Shown here: positions 46,001-56,846 of the stretch, piece by piece
Position numbering within the stretch: the first letter of the stretch is position 1
Layout of the letters: each line of letters starts with the position of its first letter
From: Pycnopodia helianthoides
Lineage: Eukaryota > Echinodermata > Asteroidea > Forcipulatida > Asteriidae
Reading direction: 5' to 3'
DNA: 64,000 bases
Assembly (NCBI GenBank): GCA_032158295.1
Contig: CM063247.1
Span: 8,188,675 to 8,252,674, forward strand
The notes under the pieces: model-generated
The model's input: the letters and a program-made list of their open reading frames with translations, nothing else
Database searches by the model: none
Told to the model about the DNA's origin: nothing
Made by a program: the position numbers and the translations under genes

Positions 46001-49000
46001 AAGTATTATGATTAACATAACTTTGTCTTCTTACGCTGATGTCTTCGAGTGAACCGTTAATAAAATTATAGGGAAAACTGCAAAGCAAAATGCGCGCAAG
46101 TTAGCCTTTTTAGATTTGATTTTTTTCTACATCCGCAGCTTGTGCCAACGTGACCTTCCTATCCACGCAGATTGGTGTGAAGTTGACTCTCTCTTTGGAT
46201 GGAAAAGTCCTCTTCGAAAAAACGGTGTCAAGTAAGTATTTCACATTGTCAAAAATAAAACAATCACATTGGAGAAGGAGCAATTTTGCAATAGAAATTA
46301 CTGCTCGGTTCTGGAATTGGGTTCCATTCTTTTAATTGGGATGATGAGGAGTTTCAAAATAATTCACTTGCACTCTGCACTCCAATTTTCCCTTGACTAC
46401 CTATACCACCATGTGATCTTTGCCAAGTGGCTCACAGGATGGGCCTTCTTGGCCATCGAAGAAGCCACCTCAAACAACTTTGCCAACACTTGGCTTTTCC
46501 TTTCTGTGGGGATCAACTCGACCTAGAGGGAGCACCTACAACTTAAACCACTGACTTGTATTTAATATGATTTTGTTTTCTTCACTTCAGTCAATAATCC
46601 AGATCCGGTCTGCGTGAAACTTGGCGAAAACAAATTTGGTGCCGAGTTGTGTGTTGAATTGTACAACATTGCCGTATCGTTGGCGGACATGCAAGCTTGT
46701 GCCCGCCTAGAGGGCAAGGTGCTCGGTGAGACTGTTGCAAAGGTGGAATTGGGATGCTTCAAGATACCGTTCAAAGGTAAGAGTGTGTATACCACACTTG
46801 GAAATTTCACACGATTTCGTAAAGAGACTAAAAAGATTATGATCTCAAGAGTAAGGTAACACTTAAGGCTAAACCATGTTTTTGCTATTTTTTTCTTACA
46901 AGTTAATTATGTAATTTTGACACAGATTCCAGGTCATAATGACCCAGAAAAGGATCAGGCCCCACGGCACCCAGATCTGGGTCAATCCTGACCCGGAAGG
47001 TTTTACAGTGTACACAAGTTGATGCAAACTAACCATTGCCTGCGTTGTGTCGATTGAAGTGATAACACTGCCGTATACTTACGACTTTTTAAAACATTAT
47101 TATCTTGCTGTCCCAATATGTTTTGTTTTGAATCAAAATGAGATCCTTACTCCGTTCTTGTTTATTACAGCATCGGGTTTGCTTGGAGCAGGCCATCCAG
47201 TGGAATGGACGAACATTTTGAAGAGCATGCAATTGAATGATGCTTCTTCCTGTGTATGTTCAGATCAGACGTGTGGATGCTGTCAGCAAATTGAGATCAA
47301 GGAATTGGACATTAATTCCCAAGGTTGGCCTAAACATGAAAAGTGGATTTGGTTACAGAGAGGGGATAATAAGTCAATTTTGAAACGTTGATTAAAGGAA
47401 CATTACAGAATTGGTTTTTGCTAACAAAACAGTTGCTGGCAGTGTAAGCCATTTATGTAATCCACCATATACATAAACTGACAAACCTGTAGAAGTTTGA
47501 GATCGATCGGCCATCTGGGTCACGAGAAAATAGTGACAAACCGATTACACATTTTGCATGAAATAATATAGATTCAACAAATGAATAAAACGCTCACTGA
47601 GCGATAAACTCCAATCAGAAAATTAGTTTATTCATTTCTCATCAAATATGGCACTTCAGACAGAAATATTTCAAGGGATGTTTTCTACTATCATCATCAT
47701 TAGACCGTGTAAGTTTTATGTAAATCTGTGGTCAAAAGTATATTTTACAAGTTTGTTTTCTTACCAATTCTGTAATGTTCCTTTAAGTATAAGCAAAGTG
47801 CGTTGATAAAGTATAAACAAAAATAGCCTATACCAATCCACAAACAACAACACATACGCGAAAGTTTTTTTAAGTACAATTTTGATTACTTCCCCTATTA
47901 TACAGCTTGTGCCAACGTGACCTTCCTATCCACGCAGATTGGTGTGAAGTTGACCCTCTCTTTGGATGGAAAAGTCCTCTTCGACAAAACGGTGTCAAGT
48001 GAGTATTAACATTGTCAAAAATAAAACAATAATTCAAAAATGCTGAATGAGAGTTTGTTTAACTAAGCCTTTTCATTATAGAAATAAATATTAATGCAAA
48101 ATTTCTTTGAGTCATATCAAGATTGAGATCAACAATTCGTTAATATAAAATGTTATGTAGGTTTTTTTAAACTAAAATCACACTCTGCCCGTAGATTATG
48201 GTTTTGTGCAACTAATAAACATAACTCTCAAATAAACGTGCAAGAACAAGCAATTTTGCGATAGAAATACAGTTGGGTTCTTTGTGTGATGTGGTTCCAT
48301 TTTTGTTGATTAATGTTTGATTGGAATGATGCGGAGTTTCAAAATTCCCCTTGCACTCCAAATTTCCCTTTGATTACTTACATGTGACCTTTGCCAAATA
48401 GTCTGTGGCTCAAAGGATGGGCCTTCTTAGCCATTGAAGAAGCCACCTCAATAGAACTTTGCCAACACTTGGCTTTTCCTTTCTGCGGGGACCAACTCGA
48501 CCTAGAGGGAGCACCTACAACTTAAACTACTGACTTGTATTTGATATGTTTTTGTTTTCTTCACTTCAGTCAAAAATCCAGATCCGGTCTGCGTGAAACT
48601 GGGCGAAAACAAATTTGGTGCCGAGTTGTGTGTTGAATTGTACAACATTGCCGTATCGTTGGCGGACATGCAAGCTTGTGCCCGCCTAGAGGGTAAGGTG
48701 CTCGGTAAGACTGTTGCAAAGGTGGAATTGGGATGCTTCAAGATACCATTCAAAGGTAAGAGAGTGGAAAAGTTACAAGTTTTTCATGGTCAAAAAAGCC
48801 CTTAGGCGTATTGACGTATCGTTGGGTATAAGAGTATACCTCACTTTACAAGATTTCGTAAAGTTAAAAGCTTTTTATGATCTCTTTTAAGAGTAAGGTG
48901 AGACGTCAGTCAAAACCATGTTTATTTATAATTGTTCATACACAAGTTAATTGGGTAATATTGATACAGATTCCGGGTCATGGTGACACAGAAATAGTCA

Positions 49001-52000
49001 GGCCCCGCGGGACCCATCTATAGGTCAATTCTGACCATAGGTACACAAGTTCCTGGAAACTAACCATTGCCTGCGTTGTGTCGATTGGGGTAATAACTGC
49101 CATATTATATTTATGACTTTTAAAAACGTTATTTTGCTGTCCCAATATGTTTCGTATTGAAACAAAATGAGATCCTTACTCCGTTCTTGTTTATTACAAC
49201 ATCAGGTTTGCTTGAAGCAGGCCATCCAGTGGAATGGACGAACATTTTGAAGAGCATGCAATTGAATGATGCTTCTTCCTGTGTATGTTCAGATCAGACG
49301 TGTGGATGCTGTCAGCAAATTGAGATCAAGGAATTGGACATTAATTCCCAAGGTAGGCCTAAACATGAAAAGTGGATTTGGGTACAGAGAGGGGATAATA
49401 AGTCAATTTTGAAACGTTGATTAAAGGAACATTACAGAATTGGTTTTTGCTAACAAAACAGTTGCTGGCAGTGTAAGCCATTATGTAATCCACCATATAC
49501 ATAAACTGACAAACCTGTAGAAGTTTGAGATCGATCGGCCATCTGGGTCACGAGAAAATAGTAACAAACCGATTACACTTTTGCATGAAATCATATAGAT
49601 TCAACGAATGAATAAAACGCTCACTGAGCGATAAACTCCAATCGGAAAATTAGTTTATTCATTTCTCATCAAATATGGCACTTCAGACAGAAATTTTTCA
49701 AGGATGTTTTCTACTATCATCATCATTAGACCGTGTAAGTTTTATGTAAATCTGTGATCAAAAGTATATTTTACAAGTTTTTTTCTTACCAATTCTGTAA
49801 TGTTCCTTCAAGTTTAAGCAAAGTGCGTTGATAAAGTATAAACAAAAATAGCCTACCAATCCACAAACAACAACACATACGCGAAAGTTTTTTTAAATAC
49901 AATTTTGATTACTTCCCCTATTATACAGCTTGTGCCAACGTGACCTTCCTATCCACGCAGATTGGTGTGAAGTTGACCCTCTCTTTGGATGGAAAAGTCC
50001 TCTTCGACAAAACGGTGTCAAGTGAGTATTAACATTGTCAAAAATAAAACAATAATTCAAAAATGCTGAATGAGAGATTGTTGAAATACAGCCTTTTCAT
50101 TATAGAAATATTTATTATGCAAATTTACTATGCGTCATACCAAGATTGAGATCAAGAATTTGTTAATATAAAATGTTATGTAGATTTTGCGATAGAAATA
50201 CATTTGGGTTCTTTGTTTGATTGGGCTCCATTTTGTTTTAGCAATATTTGATAGGAGTGATGAAGAGTTTCAAATTTGTCCTTATATCCCAAAATCAATT
50301 GACTACTTACCACCATGTGACTTTTGCCTAATAGTCTGTGACTCAAAGGATGTTCCTTTTGACCATCAAAGAAGCCACCTCAACCAACTTCGACAACAAT
50401 TGTCTTTTCCTTTCTGTGGGGACCAACTCGACCCAAAGAGAGCGCCTAAAACCTTTACTACTAAATGTATTTAATATGTTTTTTTGTTTTCACTATACAG
50501 TCCAAAATCCAGATCCGGTCTGCGTGAAACTTGGCGAAAACAAATTTGGTGCCGAGTTGTGTGTTGAATTGTACAACATAGCCGTATCGTTGGCGGACAT
50601 GCAAGCTTGTGCCCGCCTAGAGGGCAAGGTGCTCGGTGAGACTGTTGCAAAGGTGGAATTGGGATGTTTCAAGATACCGTTCAAAGGTAAGAGCGTGGAA
50701 ACGTTATAAGAGTTTCATGAACAAAAAAGAAGCAAAAAAAAAAGCCTTTCCACGGGAGGACTTTTGTAGTGGAGACCGGCACCGAGACCGCTCTAAACTG
50801 GGTCTCAAAATCTCGGCTAAGTCTCAAGGCAAAGTTGCTTTATATCTTCATGATTCCAATAGATGGATATTTTAGCTATTGGCTCTCCTAATATGCAAAA
50901 CACACATTGTGTCTTCATGCTTCGTTATTGGATAGTTGTGGAATAATAAATCAAGTAGCGAAACTGCGACACAAGGAAGTAAGATCACTGTTATGAGAAA
51001 TTCAAAATTATCACGTCCGCACCATCCTTTTACTCAAACATGGTATCGGCCAACTTTTGACCAATCAGGTGCAGCCTCGTATTTTCTCGGTCCGTGGTAT
51101 TTGTTTGAATACGATCGTTATTTATCCTTCTCTGAACCAAGGGCCGCTGGAATCCCATAGTACCGTGGACTGGGAGAACTTGTTGAAGAGCATGCAGTTG
51201 AATGACGCTTCTTCCTGTGTATGTTCAGATCAGACGTGTGGATGCTGTCAGCAAATTGAGATCAAGGAATTGGACATTAATTCCCAAGGTAGGCCTAAAC
51301 ATGAACAACTGATTTGTGCCCAAATCGGTAATTTTTTTTATTACAGATTATGCTTTTACTAATTTCGAAATGTTTTAAACAATATATCACCCTTGCATAG
51401 TAATTTATGCCTATATATGTTACCTAGCCTGGACAGCTTCTAAAAAGTATTACAATTAACATTAATTTTTTTCTTTTTACGCTGATGTCTTCAAGTGAAC
51501 GTTTATAAAATTTAGGGAAAAAGCGAAACAAAATGCGCGAAAGTTATTTAGATTTGATTATTTCCACATCCACAGCTTGTGCCAACGTGACCTTCCTATC
51601 CACGCAGATTGGTGTGAAGTTGACCCTCTCTTTGGATGGAAAAGTCCTCTTCGACAAAACGGTGTCAAGTAAGTATTTACATTGTCAAAATAAAACAATC
51701 ACATTGCAGAAGGAGCAATTTTGCAATAGAAATTACAGCTCGGTTCTGGGTGTGATTGAATTCCATTCTGAAGCGATTATTGGATTGGAATGATGAGAAG
51801 TTTCAAAATTTCCCTTGTATTCCAAACTTCCCTTTGACTACTTACCACCATGTGACCTATGCCAAATAGTCTGTGGCTCAAAGAATGGGCCTTCTACGCC
51901 ATCGAAGAAGTAACCCCAAACAACTTTGCCAACACTTGGCTTTTCCTTTCTGTGGGACCAACTCGGTCTAGAGGGAGCGCCTATATACAACTTCTACTTT

Positions 52001-53879
52001 TACATGTATTTAATATTTCACTTCAGTCAAAAATCCAGATCCGGTCTGCGTGAAACTGGGCGAAAACAAATTTGGTGCCGAGTTGTGTGTTGAATTGTAC
52101 AACATTGCCGTATCGTTGGCGGACATGCAAGCTTGTGCCCGCCTAGAGGGCAAGGTGCTCGGTAAGACTGTTGCAAAGGTGGAATTGGGATGCTTCAAGA
52201 TACCATTCAAAGGTAAGAGAGTGGAAAAGTTACAAGTTTTTCATGATCAAAAAAGCCCTTAGGCGTATTGACGTATCGTTGGGTATAAGAGTATGCCACA
52301 CTTTACAAGATTTCGTAAAGTTAAAAGGTTTTTATGATCTCTTTTAAGAGTAAGGTGAGACGTCAGTCAAAACCATGTTTATTTATAATTGTTCATACAC
52401 AAGTTAATTGGGTAATATTGATACAGATTCCGGGTCATGGTGACACAGAAATAGTCAGGCCCCGCGGGACCCATAGGTCAATTCTGACCATAGGTACACA
52501 AGTTCCTGGAAACTAACCATTGCCTGCGTTGTGTCGATTGGGGTAATAACTGCCATATTATATTTATGACTTTTAAAAACATTATCTTGCTGTCCCAATA
52601 TGTTCCGTATTGAATCAAAATGAGATCCTTACTCCGTTCTTGTTTATTACAGCATCAGATTTGCTTGTGGCAGGCCATCCAGTGGAATGGACGAACATTT
52701 TGAAGAGCATGCAGTTGAATGACGCTTCTTCCTGTGTATGTTCAGATCAGACGTGTGGATGCTGTCAGCAAATTGAGATCAAGGAATTGGACATTAATTC
52801 CCAAGGTAGGCCTAAACATGAAAAGTGGATTTGGGTACAGAGAGGGGATAATAAGTCAATTTTGAAACGTTGATTAAGTATAAGCAAAAGTGCGTTGATA
52901 AATAGCCTACCAATCCACACACAACAACTCATTTTATGCGAAAGTTTAAACATTTAAAAAAATATTATTTCCCCTATTATACAGCTTGTGCCAACGTGAC
53001 CTTCCTATCCACGCAGATTGGTGTGAAGTTGACCCTCTCTTTGGATGGAAAAGTCCTCTTCGACAAAACGGTGTCAAGTGAGTATTAACATTGTCAAAAA
53101 TAAAACAATAATTCAAAAATGCTGAATGAGAGATTGTTGAAATACAGCCTTTTCATTATAGAAATATTTATTATGCAAATTTACTATGCGTCATACCAAG
53201 ATTGAGATCAAGAATTTGTTAATATAAATGTTATGTAGATTTTGCGATAGAAATACATTTGGGTTCTTTGTTTGATTGGGCTCCATTTTGTTTTAGCAAT
53301 ATTTGATAGGAGTGATGAAGAGTTTCAAATTTGTCCTTATATCCCAAAATCAATTGACTACTTACCACCATGTGACTTTTGCCTAATAGTCTGTGACTCA
53401 AAGGATGTTCCTTTTGACCCTCAAAGAAGCCACCTCAACCAACTTCGACAACAATTGTCTTTTCCTTTCTGTGGGGACCAACTCGACCCAAAGAGAGCGC
53501 CTAAAACCTTTACTACTAAATGTATTTAATATGTTTTTTTGTTTTCACTATACAGTCCAAAATCCAGATCCGGTCTGCGTGAAACTTGGCGAAAACAAAT
53601 TTGGTGCCGAGTTGTGTGTTGAATTGTACAACATAGCCGTATCGTTGGCGGACATGCAAGCTTGTGCCCGCCTAGAGGGCAAGGTGCTCGGTGAGACTGT
53701 TGCAAAGGTGGAATTGGGATGTTTCAAGATACCATTCAAAGGTGAGAGGGTGGATATGCCATACTTATTGGAGTTGTCTGATACACAATATAAATACAAA
53801 TCTAATTTTTGTTTTACTGACATTTTTTAAAACACTTTTTTTTCTTGCAGGAAGAAACACAATGAGGATTCCATACTAG
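43008..53879 (+). CDS. Secreted cysteine-rich protein with five DUF4773-like modules, 17 exons, 764 aa
   Basis: Exons: 43008-43131; module 1 45695-45841, 46139-46231, 46591-46776; module 2 47171-47323, 47906-47998, 48570-48755; module 3 49206-49352, 49929-50021, 50501-50686; module 4 51142-51288, 51576-51668, 52027-52212; module 5 52653-52805, 52985-53077, 53556-53741; last 53851-53879. Every junction is phase 1. Exon 1 encodes a signal peptide (about residues 1-22, ending SVTA). Each 142-144-residue module has [19 protein letters not shown], then [20 protein letters not shown] with an N-glycosylation site, then [10 protein letters not shown]...[13 protein letters not shown]...ACARLEG...LGCFKI: ten cysteines, probably five disulfides. 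The Cys spacing and NPxPxC step match DUF4773, a secreted invertebrate family of unknown function that usually has one copy. The short tail is GRNTMRIPY. Near-identity of modules shows recent duplication or gene conversion. Function unknown. Confidence 0.88.
43959..44183. mobile_element. AT-rich foldback MITE in the DUF4773 gene, intron 1
   Basis: Ends GAAGGGACATAAAAATATAT and, in reverse complement, GAAGGGACATCGAACATATA. The interior is made of repeated palindromic words ATTTACGTAAATATT and TTTACGTGAATATT. 225 bp, non-coding. A solitary GTCCCTTCATAG end at about 43,699 may mark a related neighbouring copy. Confidence 0.75.
44336..44540. repeat. (TTGG)n/(GATT)n microsatellite
   Basis: About 200 bp of TTGG repeats bordered by GATT repeats on both sides, in intron 1 of the DUF4773 gene. 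The matching Gln/Pro/Thr/Asn-rich frames on the minus strand are artefacts of the microsatellite. Confidence 0.95.
47396..47782 (-). mobile_element. TTAA-flanked MITE, subfamily 2, module 2 intron
   Basis: Reverse-complement copy of 36,928-37,320. TTAA lies outside both ends (47,392-47,395 and 47,783-47,786). Inserted between the first and second exons of module 2. Confidence 0.88.
49425..49806 (-). mobile_element. TTAA-flanked MITE, subfamily 2, module 3 intron
   Basis: Same element at the homologous position in module 3 as in module 2, so the insertion preceded that duplication. The right TTAA has decayed to TCAA. The homologous site in module 5 (TTAA at 52,874-52,877) is empty. Confidence 0.88.
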
Positions 53880-53917
53880 CCAAGAGCTACCTTTGAGATG
53901 GAGGTCTGGAGAACTGT

Positions 53918-54103
53918 GCCCAATTTCCTAGAGCTGCTAAGCACAACAATTTGCTTAGCATGAAATTTCTTCATTGATAACAACAGGATTACCAACCAAA
54001 TTTCCACGTGATTTTCAGGATAAGCAAACAACAGCTGAATACCAGTAACAAGCAATATGCAACACAAGGAAGAAATTTCATGCTAAGCATATGAAATTGG
54101 GCC
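53918..54103. mobile_element. MITE family G, copy 2, in the DUF4773 3' UTR region
   Basis: The left end GCCCAATTTCCTAGAGCTGC and the right end (reverse complement) GGCCCAATTTCATATGCTTA are inverted repeats. Starts 39 bp after the stop codon and ends before the first AATAAA, so it is probably part of the mature 3' UTR. Confidence 0.75.
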
Positions 54104-54134
54104 ATGTATGCCTACCCTTGGTTAGAAGGAAGTG

Positions 54135-54140
54135 AATAAA
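54135..54140 (+). terminator. Candidate polyadenylation signal for the DUF4773 gene
   Basis: First AATAAA after the stop at 53,879, 256 bp downstream. Confidence 0.5.
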
Positions 54141-54716
54141 CAACTTATGATAATAATTAGCACCTATAATATTAATAAGAGATTAATAAGAGGAACGGAA
54201 CGATGTTGGAGATCCTGCAACGAGTTTGACAAATACGGAATATATGGCTTATAAATAGTATTATTACACAGATTATATTAAGTTAAATTTAAAAGTATGT
54301 TCAAGTTAATCAAATTCACGCAAATCGCTGGCATTAATTCCCGGGGACTGGTGCACCATGGTGGTACCCTCCTTTTGGCCTTTCATCATCACATCTTCTT
54401 ATGCGATGAAAACAAATACCAAAAGCTGGCTACTAGGCTTACTGTGGCCTATATTGGCTTTAAAAAAATAATAATACAAAAAAAAAAATCAAAAACGAAG
54501 TGATCTTTTATTTAAAACCAAAATAACATGCAATGTGCACACTTATGTTTTAAGTATAAACTAAAGAAAATAGACTTTCTCTCTGTAAAAAACAAGTTTG
54601 AACATTGTGTAAAATTAATCGGGCGAATTGAGGTGCAAAAAACAACACAATGCGTGTGTTTACATGATCAACTTTTATAAGGGGAACTATAGTTGGGTAA
54701 ACAATCAAAATAATGT

Positions 54717-54885
54717 GGGGTTAAACAAAGACGAATTGACTAGAGTGGGATTTGAACCTCCACCAACTGAGCTATATGTAAGGCCCTATCGTTGGCGGTC
54801 TCCCTATTTTGTCAATATCTTTGTTCAGGGGTGCAAGACGGCAATTTAACCCGGAGGTATAAGGTTCAAATCCCGCTCTAGGCAA
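54717..54885 (-). mobile_element. Rearranged copy of the tRNA-derived element
   Basis: On the minus strand it has TAGCTCAGTTGGTGGAGGTT, i.e. the A box joined directly to the B box with the anticodon arm deleted, plus the flanking phrase TTGACAAAATAGGGAGACCG also seen at 31,813-31,832. A further B-box fragment in + orientation (GGTTCAAATCCCGCTCTAGG, about 54,863) lies next to it, so two pieces are juxtaposed head to head. Confidence 0.7.
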
Positions 54886-55049
54886 TTTAAAACTATTTTG
54901 AATTGTCAGTATACATTGTGGGCAAAATGGTGAGGGAGTAAAGGTAATTTTATTTTGAAAAAGCTGTTTTATGAGCTACCGTAGATAATTTTATAAAGTT
55001 AAGGTTGTTCTGATGTTTGGCCGATTTCATCCGAAATTTTGGATTTAAA

Positions 55050-55350
55050 TTTTAAAGGTATTATTGTACAGAATTGGTGTGGAAAAAAAACATAATTTGT
55101 TAAATTTTTAGTCTGAAAAATTTTCTCTCTGAAATGAAGTCAATCAAGTCATATTCGAAAAACCTGTATCTGAAACCCCCCCCCACCCCAAATCGGACAA
55201 TATGTTTTTGCATGCTTAAAACTTGTGCACGGTTTGTCACTATTTTCTCTTGATCTTACACTACAGATTTAGCCCAAATGTTCACAGGTTCAATTTTATT
55301 TCATGGTTGATCACACAAAACATGAAAACTGTCTGCGACTATTTTGTCAG
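55050..55350 (+). mobile_element. Degraded MITE family T copy (tentative)
   Basis: Contains family phrases in order (GTACAGAATTGGT, GTTTGTCACTATTTTCTCTTG, ATGTTCACAGGTT, ATTTCATGGTTGATCACACAA, then a diverged end). The ends are not clean, so boundaries are approximate. Confidence 0.45.
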
Positions 55351-55811
55351 CTCTACCAATCCTTTATAATACCTGCTATTATTAAAGTGTTTTTTTATAC
55401 CTGCAATTATTACAGAGTTTACAAAGTTATAAGCATCTGTCAAAAAATGAAAATAACATTTCGCCAAAAATCAGGCCGTGAATTTTAACAGATAATTATT
55501 CCAACTTTAATTATGTCGTGTGGTGATTTTGGTAACTAAGCCAACAAAAATGTAGCTCCAGTTTAATATTTCTAATAAAAACTCAAATGATACAATGCAA
55601 ACATGATCAAGAAATGTATCAATTTGTTTCCACATCTCTCAAATTAAAGTATACAATATTAGGGATTCGTTAACCTAGGGCGATTAGCTTCGATTTCCAT
55701 TCTTAGAATAACTTTTTAAAAAATAAAATTTAAAAAAAATCCCCCACCTTATCAGTTAAAAAGAAAATCAAATTATAAAAGCCTGCTCCCATCTTTTTAA
55801 AGCCAGCATTA

Positions 55812-55932
55812 GACGTCATCGGCCGCCATCTTTGATGAATTGTGCACGCTTGAAGAGCTATCATTGGTTGAGAGTCATGCGTAGCGCGAACACGCGTACA
55901 CTGTTTTACATCAAAGATGGCGGTCAATGACG
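55812..55932. mobile_element. Short foldback element
   Basis: GCCGCCATCTTTGATG (left) and CATCAAAGATGGCGGTC (right) pair. Outer bases GACGTCAT and ATGACG extend the match. 121 bp, about 0.9 kb upstream of SUB1. The rest of 54,890-56,846 shows no gene. Confidence 0.7.
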
Positions 55933-56846
55933 GGTTTTGCAATCCATCTAAATACATCTTTGGTCACGGGGTGTCGATCAGTTTTATTGCTTCCGAAATA
56001 ATATTGAAATAATACTTGACGTTGTCTTCTCTTCAGTGGATGGTTGTTCTCAAACGTTTGGGGCACAGAGTGCACCCACTGTATAGAGTAATAGCATTAC
56101 AGTACAAAATGCTAAATATTAAAAAATACACATTAAATACTTAGAAGTCTCACAGCTTTTTACGGTAATGGGGAAATTCTCCATTGACCCTTAAACTTTT
56201 ATCCTCTGCTCAATTTGACATGGGGAGTCCAAGGACCCGTCGAGTTATTTCTCCTCCATGATAAAAACAACCCTTCACCGGTGTAAATCTCCACACGTCC
56301 GACCCGAGCATGATCTTGAAAAATGTCCCTACACTTCTCGGCAAATAGGACCATCTATTTCAGCGCCTATGTCAAACACAATACCTCAAGTTGGAAGTCA
56401 ACAACCCCTTGGGCGATTTTTTTTTATACTGTACCCCTATACTGCAGCTGGCTCTCAAATCTGTCTAATACAGAATTTTTAGAGCCTACAAAATATCAAT
56501 GAGACAACGCTCTGTTTTCTTGCTATTTAGAGGGGTGCACCCTCAAGGCCTCCGTCATTTGTAGTTAGTCAGGACCCAAACGTAAAGCATTCAAACACCT
56601 ACGGCTTTGGGATGTGGAATAAGACTTCAGCCAAGGCCAATCAAATTCGTCATTACATACGGGAAATGGGTACTGCTCATTACTTATCCAATGAGAATCC
56701 TTCTACAATGATATAGCGGGAATGTCATTTTGGGGTTGAATCGTTCCGTCTGTCGTCTCAAACTAGCTCAGTTCCGACTTCACGAAACTAGCTGAGAAAC
56801 AGGGGGTATCATCCATTAACTGTACTACCACGTTCTCGAGTCCAGG

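Larger units (their letters stand above)
45020..53760 (+). repeat. Tandemly duplicated three-exon modules with introns
   Basis: Five modules share not only exons but long intron stretches. First exons of modules 1 and 4 share an upstream type beginning GACCGGCAMCGAGACCGCTC and ending CTCTGAACC; modules 2, 3 and 5 share GAGATCCTTACTCCGTTCTT ahead of theirs. Module 2 resembles module 4 after its third exon (GTAAGAGAGTGGAAAAGTTA), and modules 3 and 5 are nearly identical before theirs (the intron ends TTTTCACTATACAG). This mosaic implies duplication of multi-module blocks and unequal exchange. Intron 1 also holds a pair of partly matching ~80-bp pieces near 45,090 and 45,375. Confidence 0.9.
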
